Shown: positions 8,194 to 16,769 of the stretch, one piece after another | Numbering within the stretch: position 1 is the first letter of the stretch | How the letters are laid out: each line of letters starts with the position of its first letter | Source: Streptococcus porcinus | Lineage (GTDB): Bacteria; Bacillota; Bacilli; Lactobacillales; Streptococcaceae | NCBI RefSeq assembly: GCF_900475415.1 | Contig: NZ_LS483388.1 | Location: forward strand, 978,001 to 1,042,000 | DNA: 64,000 bases | Direction: 5' to 3' | The notes under the pieces: model-generated | Database searches by the model: none | Told to the model about the DNA's origin: nothing | Seen by the model: only the letters and a program-made list of their open reading frames with translations | Translations under genes and position numbers: made by a program

Positions 8194-9072
8194 ATGAACG
8201 GAATCATAAATGTCAAAAAAGAAGCAGGAATGACGTCACATGATGTTGTTTTTAGATTGAGACGAATTCTTAGAGAAAAGAAGATTGGTCACGGTGGCAC
8301 TCTAGATCCTGATGTTGTAGGTGTTTTACCAATTGCAGTTGGCAAAGCAACAAGGGTTTTGGAGTTTATGACTGAGGCTGGTAAAGTTTATGAAGGACGA
8401 GTAACCTTAGGTTTTTCAACAGATACAGAAGATGCCTCAGGATCCCTAGTTGAGCAGACGCCAGTGACTAGACCACTAGAGGAAGAGATTGTTGATGAGG
8501 TGATGGCTTCTTTTCAGGGGGAAATTACTCAGATTCCACCGATGTATTCAGCCGTTAAAGTCAAGGGACGTAAATTATATGAGTATGCTCGTGCAGGTGA
8601 GGAAGTTGAACGGCCACAAAGACAGGTTACCATTAGCGAATTCAAAAGGACTAGTCCATTAACCTATGAAAATAATCTATGTCACTTTGATTTTAAAGTT
8701 GCGTGTAGTAAAGGTACTTATGTCAGAACTTTAGCTGTCGATTTGGGGCAAAAACTAGGTTATGCGAGCCATATGTCTTACTTGGAGCGGACGGCTTCTG
8801 CGGGCTTGCAACTTGATAAAGCCTTCACTCTGTTAGATATTGAAAAAATGGTTGCTGAGACTAATTATTCTTTTTTGTTACCTATCGAATATGGTGTTGC
8901 AGAATTAGCCAAGCTAATGATTAGTGAACAAGAATCAAAAGAATTGTCTTTTGGACGACGGATTCAATTGCCAAGTTCGGAAGATATTTTAGCTGTTTTT
9001 CATCAAGAAAAATTGATAGCTATCGTTGAAAAATGTAATGAGGGTTATAAACCGAGAAAAGTCTTTCTCTAA
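8194..9072 (+). CDS. truB: tRNA pseudouridine(55) synthase
   Basis: TruB makes pseudouridine at position 55 in the T-loop of tRNAs. The 292-residue protein carries the motif II sequence [15 protein letters not shown] with catalytic D38, then [18 protein letters not shown] and the [13 protein letters not shown] motif. A short PUA-like C-terminal part follows. The length is typical. It is the first gene of a two-gene unit with ribF, which starts 31 bases after its stop; the pair is conserved in many Firmicutes. Shine-Dalgarno pairing is weak (AGAAAGATTGAG). Confidence 0.97.
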   Translation: MNGIINVKKEAGMTSHDVVFRLRRILREKKIGHGGTLDPDVVGVLPIAVGKATRVLEFMTEAGKVYEGRVTLGFSTDTEDASGSLVEQTPVTRPLEEEIVDEVMASFQGEITQIPPMYSAVKVKGRKLYEYARAGEEVERPQRQVTISEFKRTSPLTYENNLCHFDFKVACSKGTYVRTLAVDLGQKLGYASHMSYLERTASAGLQLDKAFTLLDIEKMVAETNYSFLLPIEYGVAELAKLMISEQESKELSFGRRIQLPSSEDILAVFHQEKLIAIVEKCNEGYKPRKVFL

Positions 9073-9103
9073 ATTGTAAAAAGAGAAGAAGTAGTGAGAA
9101 AAA

Positions 9104-10018
9104 ATGAATATTAAACACATTAAATTTGCAGAGGATATTTTCGAACCAGAAGAAACTGTCCTCGTTTTAGGTTATTTCGACGGTTTACATCGTGGTCATA
9201 AAGCACTTTTTGATAGAGCACAAGCCATTGCCGCAAAAGAATCTCTCAAGGTTGTGACATTCACATTTACTGAGTCACCAAAGTTAGCATTTGCACGTTT
9301 TGAACCAGAATTATTGTTACATATTGTTTATCCAGATAAAAGATATGAGAAATTTGCTGAATATGGAGTGGACAGTCTCTATCTTGTTGACTTTACTACC
9401 GCATTTTCAAAAATTACCTCTGATGACTTTATTAAAGAATATATTGGTCGGCTAAACGCAAAGCATATTATTGTAGGTTTTGATTATAAATTTGGTCATA
9501 ACAGAACTAACTCTGACTATTTACAACGGAACTTTGCGGGGACAGTTCATACCATTGAAGAAATCTCTTATGAAGATCGAAAAATTTCTTCAACTTGGAT
9601 AAGAGAGTTGATTAAAAAAGGTGATGTTGCCAAGGTTAACCAACTGTTAGGTTATGAATTTTCTACAAGAGGAATGGTTGTCCATGGCGATGCGCGTGGG
9701 CGCACATTGGGATTTCCAACAGCTAATTTGGCTCCCATTGATCGAACTTATTTGCCTGCTGATGGAGTATATGTGACAGATGTTATGGTCAATGGTCAGC
9801 GTTATAGATCAATGACAAGTATTGGTAAAAATATTACTTTTGGCGGTACAGAATTAAGGCTAGAGGCCAATATTTTTGATTTTGATAGGGAGATTTATGG
9901 GGAATCAATTGAAATCATTTGGCTAGAGAAGATACGGGAAATGACCAAATTTGAAGGTATTGAAGACTTGGTAGAGCAGTTAAAGGTGGATAAAGAAATA
10001 GCTCTAAATTGGCGTTGA
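9104..10018 (+). CDS. ribF: bifunctional riboflavin kinase/FAD synthetase
   Basis: RibF phosphorylates riboflavin to FMN and adenylylates FMN to FAD in the cytosol. The N-terminal nucleotidyltransferase half has GYFDGLHRGHKALF (about residues 23-36), and the C-terminal kinase half has GDARGRTLGFPTANL (about 196-210). The 304-residue length is standard. It lies directly behind truB. No FMN riboswitch is visible, in keeping with a housekeeping role. Confidence 0.97.
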   Translation: MNIKHIKFAEDIFEPEETVLVLGYFDGLHRGHKALFDRAQAIAAKESLKVVTFTFTESPKLAFARFEPELLLHIVYPDKRYEKFAEYGVDSLYLVDFTTAFSKITSDDFIKEYIGRLNAKHIIVGFDYKFGHNRTNSDYLQRNFAGTVHTIEEISYEDRKISSTWIRELIKKGDVAKVNQLLGYEFSTRGMVVHGDARGRTLGFPTANLAPIDRTYLPADGVYVTDVMVNGQRYRSMTSIGKNITFGGTELRLEANIFDFDREIYGESIEIIWLEKIREMTKFEGIEDLVEQLKVDKEIALNWR

Positions 10019-10088
10019 AATACTTTTGTGTACTGAAAATAGATGAATTATACTTAAAAAAAGGATAGCCAATTTTATTAAATTTTTG

Positions 10089-10094
10089 TATAAT
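10089..10094 (+). promoter_or_regulatory. probable -10 element before spxA
   Basis: TATAAT stands 28 bases before the spxA start codon. The -35 region is poorly conserved, so the element is likely but not certain. Confidence 0.5.
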
Positions 10095-10122
10095 AAAGTA
10101 AGTATATTGATAGAGGGAAAAT

Positions 10123-10527
10123 ATGGTTACCTTATTTTTATCACCTAGCTGTACCTCTTGCAGAAAAGCAAGGGCGTGGCTTATAAAACATGAAGTAAAT
10201 TTTCAAGAGCATAATATTATTACTAGTCCACTAAGTCGTGATGAGTTAATGGCTATTTTGGCTTTCACTGAAAATGGTACAGAGGATATCATTTCTACAA
10301 GGTCAAAGGTTTTCCAAAAACTTAATGTTGATGTTGATGAATTGTCGATTTCTGACTTGATTACGTTAATTGCTGAAAATCCAAGTTTATTGCGTCGTCC
10401 TATTATCATGGATACTAAAAGGATGCAAATTGGTTTCAATGAGGATGAGATACGAGCTTTTTTACCAAGAGATTATCGTAAACAAGAACTGCGTCAAGCA
10501 ACGATTAAAGCTGAAACTGAGGGATAA
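10123..10527 (+). CDS. spxA: Spx-family transcriptional regulator (SpxA)
   Basis: The 134-residue ArsC-like protein has the redox switch CTSC (C10-C13) near its N-terminus and the RPIIMD segment typical of Spx. Spx proteins bind the RNA polymerase alpha C-terminal domain and adjust transcription under thiol and cell-envelope stress. Streptococci carry two paralogues; the context before a UPF0223 and an IMPase gene suggests SpxA1, which is an inference from gene order. GAGGG (10113-10117) precedes the ATG. The next gene starts one base after its stop, so the three genes form an operon. Confidence 0.93.
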   Translation: MVTLFLSPSCTSCRKARAWLIKHEVNFQEHNIITSPLSRDELMAILAFTENGTEDIISTRSKVFQKLNVDVDELSISDLITLIAENPSLLRRPIIMDTKRMQIGFNEDEIRAFLPRDYRKQELRQATIKAETEG

Positions 10528-10528
10528 C

Positions 10529-10807
10529 ATGTCAGATAATTATACTTATCCACTTGACATAAATTGGAGCACTGACGAAATTACATCAGTGCTTTCTTTT
10601 TTAAATCAGGTTGAAAAAGCTTATGAAGCGAAGGTGGAAGCTAGCCAACTCTTGCAAAGCTATGCTACCTTTAAAAAAATTGTACCTAGCAAATCACAAG
10701 AAAAGCAGATTGATAGGGATTTTCAAAAAAGTAGTGGTTATTCGACTTATCAGGTAGTCAAGAAGGCTAAAGAACTTGAGAAGGGGTATTTTTCACTTGG
10801 AAGATAA
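10529..10807 (+). CDS. UPF0223 family protein
   Basis: This 92-residue protein begins [15 protein letters not shown] and belongs to UPF0223, a small helical family of unknown function found in Bacilli. The start at 10529 is set by GAGGGATA within the end of spxA, one base after the spxA stop. An earlier in-frame ATG near 10370 would place the protein across spxA in another frame and is rejected. It overlaps the next gene by 11 bases, which points to translational coupling. Confidence 0.85.
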   Translation: MSDNYTYPLDINWSTDEITSVLSFLNQVEKAYEAKVEASQLLQSYATFKKIVPSKSQEKQIDRDFQKSSGYSTYQVVKKAKELEKGYFSLGR

Positions 10808-11558
10808 ATATTCATTTGCCAAAAAAATAATTAAAGAAGCTGCAGATTTTATTAAGAATAAGATGTCTGAAAGTCTCGCTATTCAAGTTAAAAGTAAACA
10901 TGATGATTTAGTTACCAATGTTGATCAAGAAACACAGGACTTTCTTATTTCAAACATATTAAAGTATTATCCGAATGATTATATTCTAGCAGAGGAAGAT
11001 GAGGTTCGTCATCCAATTTCAGATGGTAATGTATGGGTAATTGACCCTATTGATGGGACTGTTAATTTTGTGGTTCAAAGAAACCATTTTGCTATTATGA
11101 TTGCTTATTATGAAGATGGGGTAGGCTGTTTTGGTCTCATCTATGATGTCATGAATGATCTCCTCCTTTCAGGAGGAGGTGCTTTTGATGTCTATCTTAA
11201 CGACCAAAAAATAGAACCTTATTGTCACAAACCATTGGATAGGTCCTTAATCGGCTGTAATGCGGGCTTGTATCTGAACAATGATTATGGAGTAGCTAAC
11301 TTAATCAGTCATAGTCTAGGGGTCAGAATATATGGCGGAGCTGGTATTTCTATGCTAAAAGTTATAACACAAGAACTAATAGCTTATATCTCCTATATTC
11401 AACCTTGGGATTATGCAGCAGCCTTAGTAATTGGTCAAAAGTTAGGATATAAGATTCAGACTTTTGAAAGAGAATCTCCAGATTTTCAAACAAGACAAAA
11501 ATTGATGTTTTTTCCTGAGGCTGAATGGAAGCATTTTGAAAGTTATTTAGATATATAA
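10797..11558 (+). CDS. inositol monophosphatase family protein
   Basis: The 253-residue enzyme belongs to the Mg-dependent sugar-phosphatase fold. It shows EEDE, then [10 protein letters not shown] (metal and catalytic motif, about residues 83-92) and [15 protein letters not shown] near the C-terminus. Family members hydrolyse inositol phosphates, fructose bisphosphate or PAP; the true substrate here is unknown. The TTG at 10797 is chosen as start because GAAGGGG-like pairing lies about 10 bases upstream; another TTG at 10776 is inside that Shine-Dalgarno region. It overlaps the UPF0223 gene by 11 bases. Confidence 0.85.
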   Translation: MEDKYSFAKKIIKEAADFIKNKMSESLAIQVKSKHDDLVTNVDQETQDFLISNILKYYPNDYILAEEDEVRHPISDGNVWVIDPIDGTVNFVVQRNHFAIMIAYYEDGVGCFGLIYDVMNDLLLSGGGAFDVYLNDQKIEPYCHKPLDRSLIGCNAGLYLNNDYGVANLISHSLGVRIYGGAGISMLKVITQELIAYISYIQPWDYAAALVIGQKLGYKIQTFERESPDFQTRQKLMFFPEAEWKHFESYLDI

Positions 11559-11669
11559 GTTTTCAATAGGCTTTTTTTTATCTTAAATTTTATGTAAAGA
11601 TTAGGCAAAAAATCTGTAAAAAAATATCACTCTTTTGGAGTTAAAGCTCTTTAAATGGCAACTTAGATA

Positions 11670-11678
11670 TGTTACTAT
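11670..11678 (+). promoter_or_regulatory. probable extended -10 promoter of the pst operon
   Basis: TGTTACTAT is an extended -10 element 58 bases before the pstS start. No certain -35 or Pho box could be read. Confidence 0.45.
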
Positions 11679-11735
11679 TATGGTTGAGTTTATTATTAAA
11701 AGCTCCTCTACTTTTTAATGAATAGGAAATTTAAA

Positions 11736-12602
11736 ATGAGTATGAAGAAGAAGTTCTTTTTTATAAGTGTGTTAGCTTTAACTACGGTTTTTCTAACGGC
11801 ATGTTCTAGTTGGATTCAAAAAGGAGAATCCATCACAGCGGTTGGCTCTACTGCTCTGCAACCATTAGTGGAAGCGACAGCAGATGAATTTGGAAAGCAT
11901 CATTTAGGCAAGACCATCAACGTCCAAGGTGGCGGTTCTGGAACGGGACTTTCGCAAGTACAATCAAAATCAGTGCAAATTGGGAACAGCGACCTCTTCG
12001 CTGAAGAAAAAGATGGTATTGATGCCAGTAAATTGATGGATCATCAAGTGGCTGTTGCTGGTTTAGCAGTGATTGTTAATCCTAAAATAAAAGTTTCAAA
12101 TTTAACAACTGAACAACTGCGTCGCATTTTCTCAGGTGAATACACTAATTGGAAAGAAGTTGGTGGTCAAGATTTAAATATCTCGGTCATCAATCGTGCG
12201 GCAAGTTCAGGCTCTCGTGCAACCTTTGATGCTGTTATCATGGGTGATGTGAATGCCAAACAAAGTCAAGAACAAGATTCAAACGGTATGGTGAAATCAA
12301 TTGTTTCTCAAACACCAGGAGCTATTTCATATCTAGCTTTCTCTTATGTTGATGATTCAGTAAAAGCCCTCAAGTTAAATGGTTTTTCACCAACAGCGAA
12401 ACATGTAAAAACAAATGATTGGCCAATTTGGTCTTATGAACATATGTATACTTACGGAAAACCTGATGGTCTAACACAAGAATTTTTAGATTACATGTTA
12501 TCTGAAAGTGTTCAGCAAAAAATTGTAACACATATGGGTTATATTCCGATGACTGAAATGAAAGTTGTTAAGTCACATGATGGAAAAGTAACTAAAAAGT
12601 AA
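11736..12602 (+). CDS. pstS: phosphate ABC transporter substrate-binding lipoprotein
   Basis: PstS captures inorganic phosphate outside the membrane and passes it to PstCA. The 288-residue protein has a lipoprotein signal ending in LTAC (C23) and the phosphate-binding loops AVGSTALQP and SSGSRATF. The start at 11736 is chosen because AGG (11724-11726) lies 9 bases upstream; the in-frame ATG at 11718 has no ribosome site. It leads the operon pstS-pstC-pstA-pstB1-pstB2-phoU, all tightly spaced. Confidence 0.96.
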   Translation: MSMKKKFFFISVLALTTVFLTACSSWIQKGESITAVGSTALQPLVEATADEFGKHHLGKTINVQGGGSGTGLSQVQSKSVQIGNSDLFAEEKDGIDASKLMDHQVAVAGLAVIVNPKIKVSNLTTEQLRRIFSGEYTNWKEVGGQDLNISVINRAASSGSRATFDAVIMGDVNAKQSQEQDSNGMVKSIVSQTPGAISYLAFSYVDDSVKALKLNGFSPTAKHVKTNDWPIWSYEHMYTYGKPDGLTQEFLDYMLSESVQQKIVTHMGYIPMTEMKVVKSHDGKVTKK

Positions 12603-12612
12603 CGAGGGAATT

Positions 12613-13548
12613 ATGAATAATCAGGATTTAGCGAAAAAACTAGTCTCACCTTCTAAAAATTCACGTTTAGAAAAATTTGGTAGAACTCTTACCTTTCTTT
12701 GCTTGGGACTAATTGTATTTATAGTTGCAATGATATTAATTTTTGTTGCGCAAAAAGGTCTATCTACCTTCTTTGTTGATAAGGTCAATATCTTTGATTT
12801 TCTGTTTGGGAATAGATGGGAACCAAGTGTCAAAGGAAAGAATGGTATCCCAATTTTAGGTGCCTTACCGATGATTAGTGGTTCATTTTTGGTTACCATT
12901 TTATCAGCTTTAGTGGCTACGCCGTTTGCTATTGGGGCAGCGGTATTTATGACTGAAATTTCACCGAAATATGGGGCTAAATTATTACAGCCAGCAGTCG
13001 AATTATTGGTCGGTATTCCATCAGTTGTTTATGGATTTATTGGTTTACAAGTTATTGTACCTTTTATCAGGACAATTTTTGGTGGTACTGGTTTTGGTAT
13101 TTTATCGGGTGTTTGTGTTTTGTTTGTCATGATTTTACCAACTGTAACCTTCATGACTGTTGATAGTTTGAAGGCTGTCCCTAGACACTACCGTGAAGCA
13201 AGTATGGCAATGGGGGCTACAAGGTGGCAAACTATTTGGCGTGTTGTTTTGAACGCTGCTCGTCCAGGAATTTTTACAGCTATCATTTTTGGTATGGCTA
13301 GAGCATTTGGTGAGGCACTGGCTATCCAGATGGTTGTTGGGAATTCTGCTGTTATGCCAACGTCGTTAACAACGCCAGCGGCTACTTTGACATCTGTATT
13401 AACAATGGGTATTGGTAATACTGTTATGGGAACTGTTCAAAACAATGTTCTTTGGTCCCTTGCATTGGTTCTATTATTAATGAGCTTAGCTTTTAATTCA
13501 TTAGTAAAATTAATTACGAAAGAGAGAAAGAGAAACTATGAACGCTAA
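12613..13548 (+). CDS. pstC: phosphate ABC transporter permease PstC
   Basis: The 311-residue permease has six membrane segments in the BPD_transp_1 arrangement, with the EAA-type loop HYREASMAMGATRWQTI (about 192-208) that contacts the ATPase. Together with PstA it forms the phosphate channel. The start follows the pstS stop by 10 bases, and the 3' end overlaps pstA by 11 bases. Length and topology are normal. Confidence 0.96.
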   Translation: MNNQDLAKKLVSPSKNSRLEKFGRTLTFLCLGLIVFIVAMILIFVAQKGLSTFFVDKVNIFDFLFGNRWEPSVKGKNGIPILGALPMISGSFLVTILSALVATPFAIGAAVFMTEISPKYGAKLLQPAVELLVGIPSVVYGFIGLQVIVPFIRTIFGGTGFGILSGVCVLFVMILPTVTFMTVDSLKAVPRHYREASMAMGATRWQTIWRVVLNAARPGIFTAIIFGMARAFGEALAIQMVVGNSAVMPTSLTTPAATLTSVLTMGIGNTVMGTVQNNVLWSLALVLLLMSLAFNSLVKLITKERKRNYER

Positions 13549-14425
13549 GAAAGTCGATAAGTTAGCAACTGGTACCTTATACACCATTGCTGGAATCATT
13601 GTAGCTATTCTAGCTTCATTAATTCTTTTCATTTTGTTACGTGGACTACCACATATTAGTTGGCATTTTCTAACAGGAAATTCATCTTCATATGAAGCTG
13701 GCGGTGGTATTGGTATTCAGCTTTATAATTCGTTTTTCCTCTTAATTATCACTTTGATTATCTCAATTCCTTTATCAACAGGAGCAGGTATTTATCTTGC
13801 TGAATATGCTAAGAAAGGCCCTCTTACGAATTTTATTCGGACGTGTATAGAGATTCTTTCATCGTTACCATCAGTTGTTGTTGGTTTATTTGGTTATTTA
13901 ATTTTTGTTGTGCAATTTCAATATGGCTTCTCAATTATCTCCGGAGCCTTAGCCTTAACGGTATTTAATCTTCCACAGATGACTCGGAATGTTGAAGATA
14001 GCCTCTTACATGTTCATCATACCCAAAGAGAAGCAGGACTAGCATTAGGCCTATCACGCTGGGAGACTGTTTTTTATGTCGTTATTCCAGAAGCTTTACC
14101 AAGTATTGTAACAGGTATTGTCTTAGCTTCAGGTCGTATTTTTGGTGAAGCAGCTGCCTTGATTTATACAGCTGGGCAATCTGCTCCAGCATTAGACTGG
14201 GGAAATTGGAATCCACTTAGTGTTACCAGCCCAATTTCAATTTTCCGTCAATCAGAAACTTTGGCAGTTCACATTTGGAAGGTTAACAGCGAAGGGACTA
14301 TCCCAGATGGCACCTTGGTATCTGCTGGTAGTGCAGCAGTCTTATTAATCTTCATCTTAATTTTCAACTTATCTGCTCGTTTCATTGGTAAGAAGTTACA
14401 CTCAAAAATGACTGCGGCAAAATAA
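13538..14425 (+). CDS. pstA: phosphate ABC transporter permease PstA
   Basis: The 295-residue partner of PstC has six membrane segments and an EAA-type loop, REAGLALGLSRWETVFY (about 165-181). Its start overlaps the pstC end by 11 bases, suggesting coupled translation and equal amounts of both permeases. A Shine-Dalgarno-like GAGAGAAAGAG lies inside pstC. Confidence 0.96.
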   Translation: MNAKKVDKLATGTLYTIAGIIVAILASLILFILLRGLPHISWHFLTGNSSSYEAGGGIGIQLYNSFFLLIITLIISIPLSTGAGIYLAEYAKKGPLTNFIRTCIEILSSLPSVVVGLFGYLIFVVQFQYGFSIISGALALTVFNLPQMTRNVEDSLLHVHHTQREAGLALGLSRWETVFYVVIPEALPSIVTGIVLASGRIFGEAAALIYTAGQSAPALDWGNWNPLSVTSPISIFRQSETLAVHIWKVNSEGTIPDGTLVSAGSAAVLLIFILIFNLSARFIGKKLHSKMTAAK

Positions 14426-14440
14426 GCTAGAGGAGAAAAC

Positions 14441-15244
14441 ATGACAGAATATAACTGGGAAGAACGCTATATTAAAACCTTTTCTGAAGCTAACCTTGCT
14501 TTATCAACAAAAGATTTACATGTGTACTATGGTAACAAGGAAGCTATCAAAGGTATTGATATGCAGTTTGAAAAGAATAAAATTACAGCTTTAATAGGTC
14601 CCTCTGGATGTGGTAAATCAACCTATCTAAGAAGCTTGAACCGTATGAATGATACGATTGATGTGGCAAAAGTAACAGGTGAAATCATGTATCAAGGTAT
14701 TGATATCAATCGACCTGAAATGAATGTTTTTGAAGTTCGAAAGCATATTGGAATGGTCTTTCAACGCCCTAATCCTTTTGCGAAATCTATTTATCGTAAT
14801 ATTACTTTTGCTCATGAACGTGCAGGTATTAAAGATAAAAAGGTACTAGATGAGATCGTAGAAACGTCTCTAAAACAAGCTGCTTTGTGGGATCAAGTCA
14901 AAGATGATTTACACAAATCTGCCTTTACTCTTTCTGGAGGTCAACAACAACGTCTATGCATTGCTCGTGCAATCTCGGTTAAGCCTGATATTCTTTTGAT
15001 GGATGAACCCGCTTCGGCTTTAGACCCTATTGCGACGATGCAATTGGAAGAAACAATGTTTGACTTGAAGAAAGACTATACCATTATTATAGTAACCCAT
15101 AACATGCAACAAGCGGCTCGTGCCAGCGATTATACAGCCTTCTTTTATTTGGGAGACTTGATTGAATATGATAAGACACGAAATATTTTTCAAAATGCCA
15201 AATGTCAATCAACTAATGATTATGTGTCAGGTCACTTTGGATAG
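14441..15244 (+). CDS. pstB: phosphate ABC transporter ATP-binding protein PstB1
   Basis: The 267-residue ATPase has Walker [10 protein letters not shown], signature LSGGQQQR, Walker [14 protein letters not shown] and an intact H-loop histidine (H220 in [10 protein letters not shown]). The N-terminus is about 15 residues longer than in its twin. It is the first of two tandem pstB genes, an arrangement known in streptococci. The ATPase dimer may be a PstB1-PstB2 heterodimer, since the second copy lacks the H-loop histidine. Confidence 0.95.
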   Translation: MTEYNWEERYIKTFSEANLALSTKDLHVYYGNKEAIKGIDMQFEKNKITALIGPSGCGKSTYLRSLNRMNDTIDVAKVTGEIMYQGIDINRPEMNVFEVRKHIGMVFQRPNPFAKSIYRNITFAHERAGIKDKKVLDEIVETSLKQAALWDQVKDDLHKSAFTLSGGQQQRLCIARAISVKPDILLMDEPASALDPIATMQLEETMFDLKKDYTIIIVTHNMQQAARASDYTAFFYLGDLIEYDKTRNIFQNAKCQSTNDYVSGHFG

Positions 15245-15255
15245 AAAGGAATAGC

Positions 15256-16014
15256 ATGTTAAAACCTATTTTAAAAATAAATGATCTTTCTGTTTACTAT
15301 AATAAAAAGAAAACCTTAAAAAATGTCTCACTTGATATCTATCCAAATGAAATCACCTCTTTTATCGGTCCTTCAGGATCTGGTAAATCTACTTTATTAC
15401 GTGCTATTAATCGGATGAGCGATTTAAATCCAGAAGTGACTGTTACTGGTTCAATTACTTATAATGGGCATAATATTTATAGTCCAAGAACGGATACGGT
15501 TGATTTACGTAAAGAAATTGGAATGGTTTTCCAGCAACCTAATCCCTTTCCAATGTCTATTTATGAGAATGTTGTCTTTGGATTACGAATTAAGGGTGTG
15601 AAAGATAAACAAGTTTTGGATCAAGCTGTTGAGTTTTCATTGAAAGGTGCATCTATTTGGGAAGAAGTGAAAGATAGACTTCATGACTCAGCCTTAGGTC
15701 TTTCTGGAGGTCAGCAACAACGTGTTTGTGTTGCTCGTGTATTAGCGACGAGTCCTCAAATTATCCTGTTAGATGAACCGACCTCAGCCCTTGACCCTAT
15801 TTCAGCCGGTAAAATTGAGGAAACTCTTTTTGCTTTGAAAAAAGACTATACAATGGTTGTTGTTACGCGTTCAATGCAACAAGCTTCCCGCTTATCTGAT
15901 CGAACTGGATTTTTCTTAGCAGGCGATTTGTTGGAATTTGGCAATACTAAGAAAATGTTTATGAATCCTGAGCGTAAAGAGACAGAAGATTATATTTCTG
16001 GTAAATTTGGTTAA
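15256..16014 (+). CDS. pstB: phosphate ABC transporter ATP-binding protein PstB2 with altered H-loop
   Basis: The 252-residue paralogue of PstB1 starts 11 bases after it. Walker A (GPSGSGKST), signature (LSGGQQQR) and Walker B ([13 protein letters not shown]) are intact, but the switch histidine is replaced by arginine: [11 protein letters not shown]205, against [10 protein letters not shown] in PstB1. The codon is CGT and was checked in the DNA. In known ABC ATPases the H-loop histidine positions the gamma phosphate, so this copy may be a degenerate half-site in a heterodimer. A role as ATPase subunit of the Pst complex is still expected. Confidence 0.94.
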   Translation: MLKPILKINDLSVYYNKKKTLKNVSLDIYPNEITSFIGPSGSGKSTLLRAINRMSDLNPEVTVTGSITYNGHNIYSPRTDTVDLRKEIGMVFQQPNPFPMSIYENVVFGLRIKGVKDKQVLDQAVEFSLKGASIWEEVKDRLHDSALGLSGGQQQRVCVARVLATSPQIILLDEPTSALDPISAGKIEETLFALKKDYTMVVVTRSMQQASRLSDRTGFFLAGDLLEFGNTKKMFMNPERKETEDYISGKFG

Positions 16015-16041
16015 TGTTACCGCAATTGATAAGGAGAAACA

Positions 16042-16695
16042 ATGTTAAGAACGAAATTTGAAGAAGAATTAGATAAATTACATAATCAATTCTATTCAAT
16101 GGGAACTGAAGTTTTAGCACAATTAAACAAGTCAGTTCGAGCTTTTGTTAGTCATGACCGTGATTTGGCAAAAGAAGTCATTGAAGCAGATGTTATTATT
16201 AACGAATTTGAAACGAAATTAGAGAAAAAATCACTTGAAATTATTGCTTTGCAGCAGCCTGTTTCTAATGATTTAAGAACAGTTATCACTGTTCTTAAAG
16301 CCTCTAGTGATATTGAAAGAATTGGTGATCACGCTTCATCTATTTCAAAAGCAACCATTCGGATGAAGGGTGAAGAACGTATTCCGTTAGTTGAGGAACA
16401 AATTAATCTCATGGGGAAAGCAGTGAAACACATGGTTGAAGATGCTTTAAATGCTTATATTACCAGTGATGATATTAAAGCATATGAAATCGCTGCCCAT
16501 GATGAAGTTATTGATAATTATTATCGTGAAATTCAAACATTAGCGGTAGAAGAAATTAAGAAAACTCCTGATGCAGCTTTTGCTGGGAAAGAGTATTTCC
16601 AAGTTCTGATGTATCTTGAACGAATTGGTGATTATGCTCGTAATTTGTGCGAATGGATAGTCTACTTGAAAACTGGAAAGATTATTGAATTATAA
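16042..16695 (+). CDS. phoU: phosphate signalling/transport regulator PhoU
   Basis: The 217-residue all-helical protein has two PhoU repeats, each with the conserved DIERIGDHA or LERIGDYARN metal-binding segment (about residues 92-100 and 192-201). PhoU restrains the Pst transporter and, where present, the PhoR kinase. Last gene of the pst operon, ended by a hairpin at 16711. No PhoR/PhoP pair is in the window. Confidence 0.96.
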   Translation: MLRTKFEEELDKLHNQFYSMGTEVLAQLNKSVRAFVSHDRDLAKEVIEADVIINEFETKLEKKSLEIIALQQPVSNDLRTVITVLKASSDIERIGDHASSISKATIRMKGEERIPLVEEQINLMGKAVKHMVEDALNAYITSDDIKAYEIAAHDEVIDNYYREIQTLAVEEIKKTPDAAFAGKEYFQVLMYLERIGDYARNLCEWIVYLKTGKIIEL

Positions 16696-16702
16696 TAAAG
16701 TA

Positions 16703-16711
16703 TGATATAAT
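16703..16711 (+). promoter_or_regulatory. extended -10 promoter of pepN nested at the pst terminator
   Basis: TGATATAAT is an extended -10 element whose last base is the first base of the phoU terminator stem. Transcription from it would begin inside the left arm, so pepN transcripts would not carry the whole hairpin. Confidence 0.6.
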
Positions 16712-16746
16712 AGTGGTTAGAAAGCTTTTTTCTAATCACTATTTTT
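16711..16746 (+). terminator. terminator of the pst operon
   Basis: A 13-bp stem (16711-16723 and 16729-16741, one G-U pair) with a 5-nt loop is followed by TTTTT. Confidence 0.88.
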
Positions 16747-16769
16747 CTAATCATAAATAAAGGAGTTTT

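Noticed and set aside
10370..10807. Longer protein of 145 residues ahead of the UPF0223 gene
   Set aside because: The upstream part is a different frame within spxA, and a well-placed ribosome site marks the start at 10529.
16711..16746. Hairpin before pepN as an attenuator of pepN
   Set aside because: The extended -10 at 16703-16711 would start transcripts inside the left arm, so pepN mRNA lacks the complete hairpin; it is the pst terminator.
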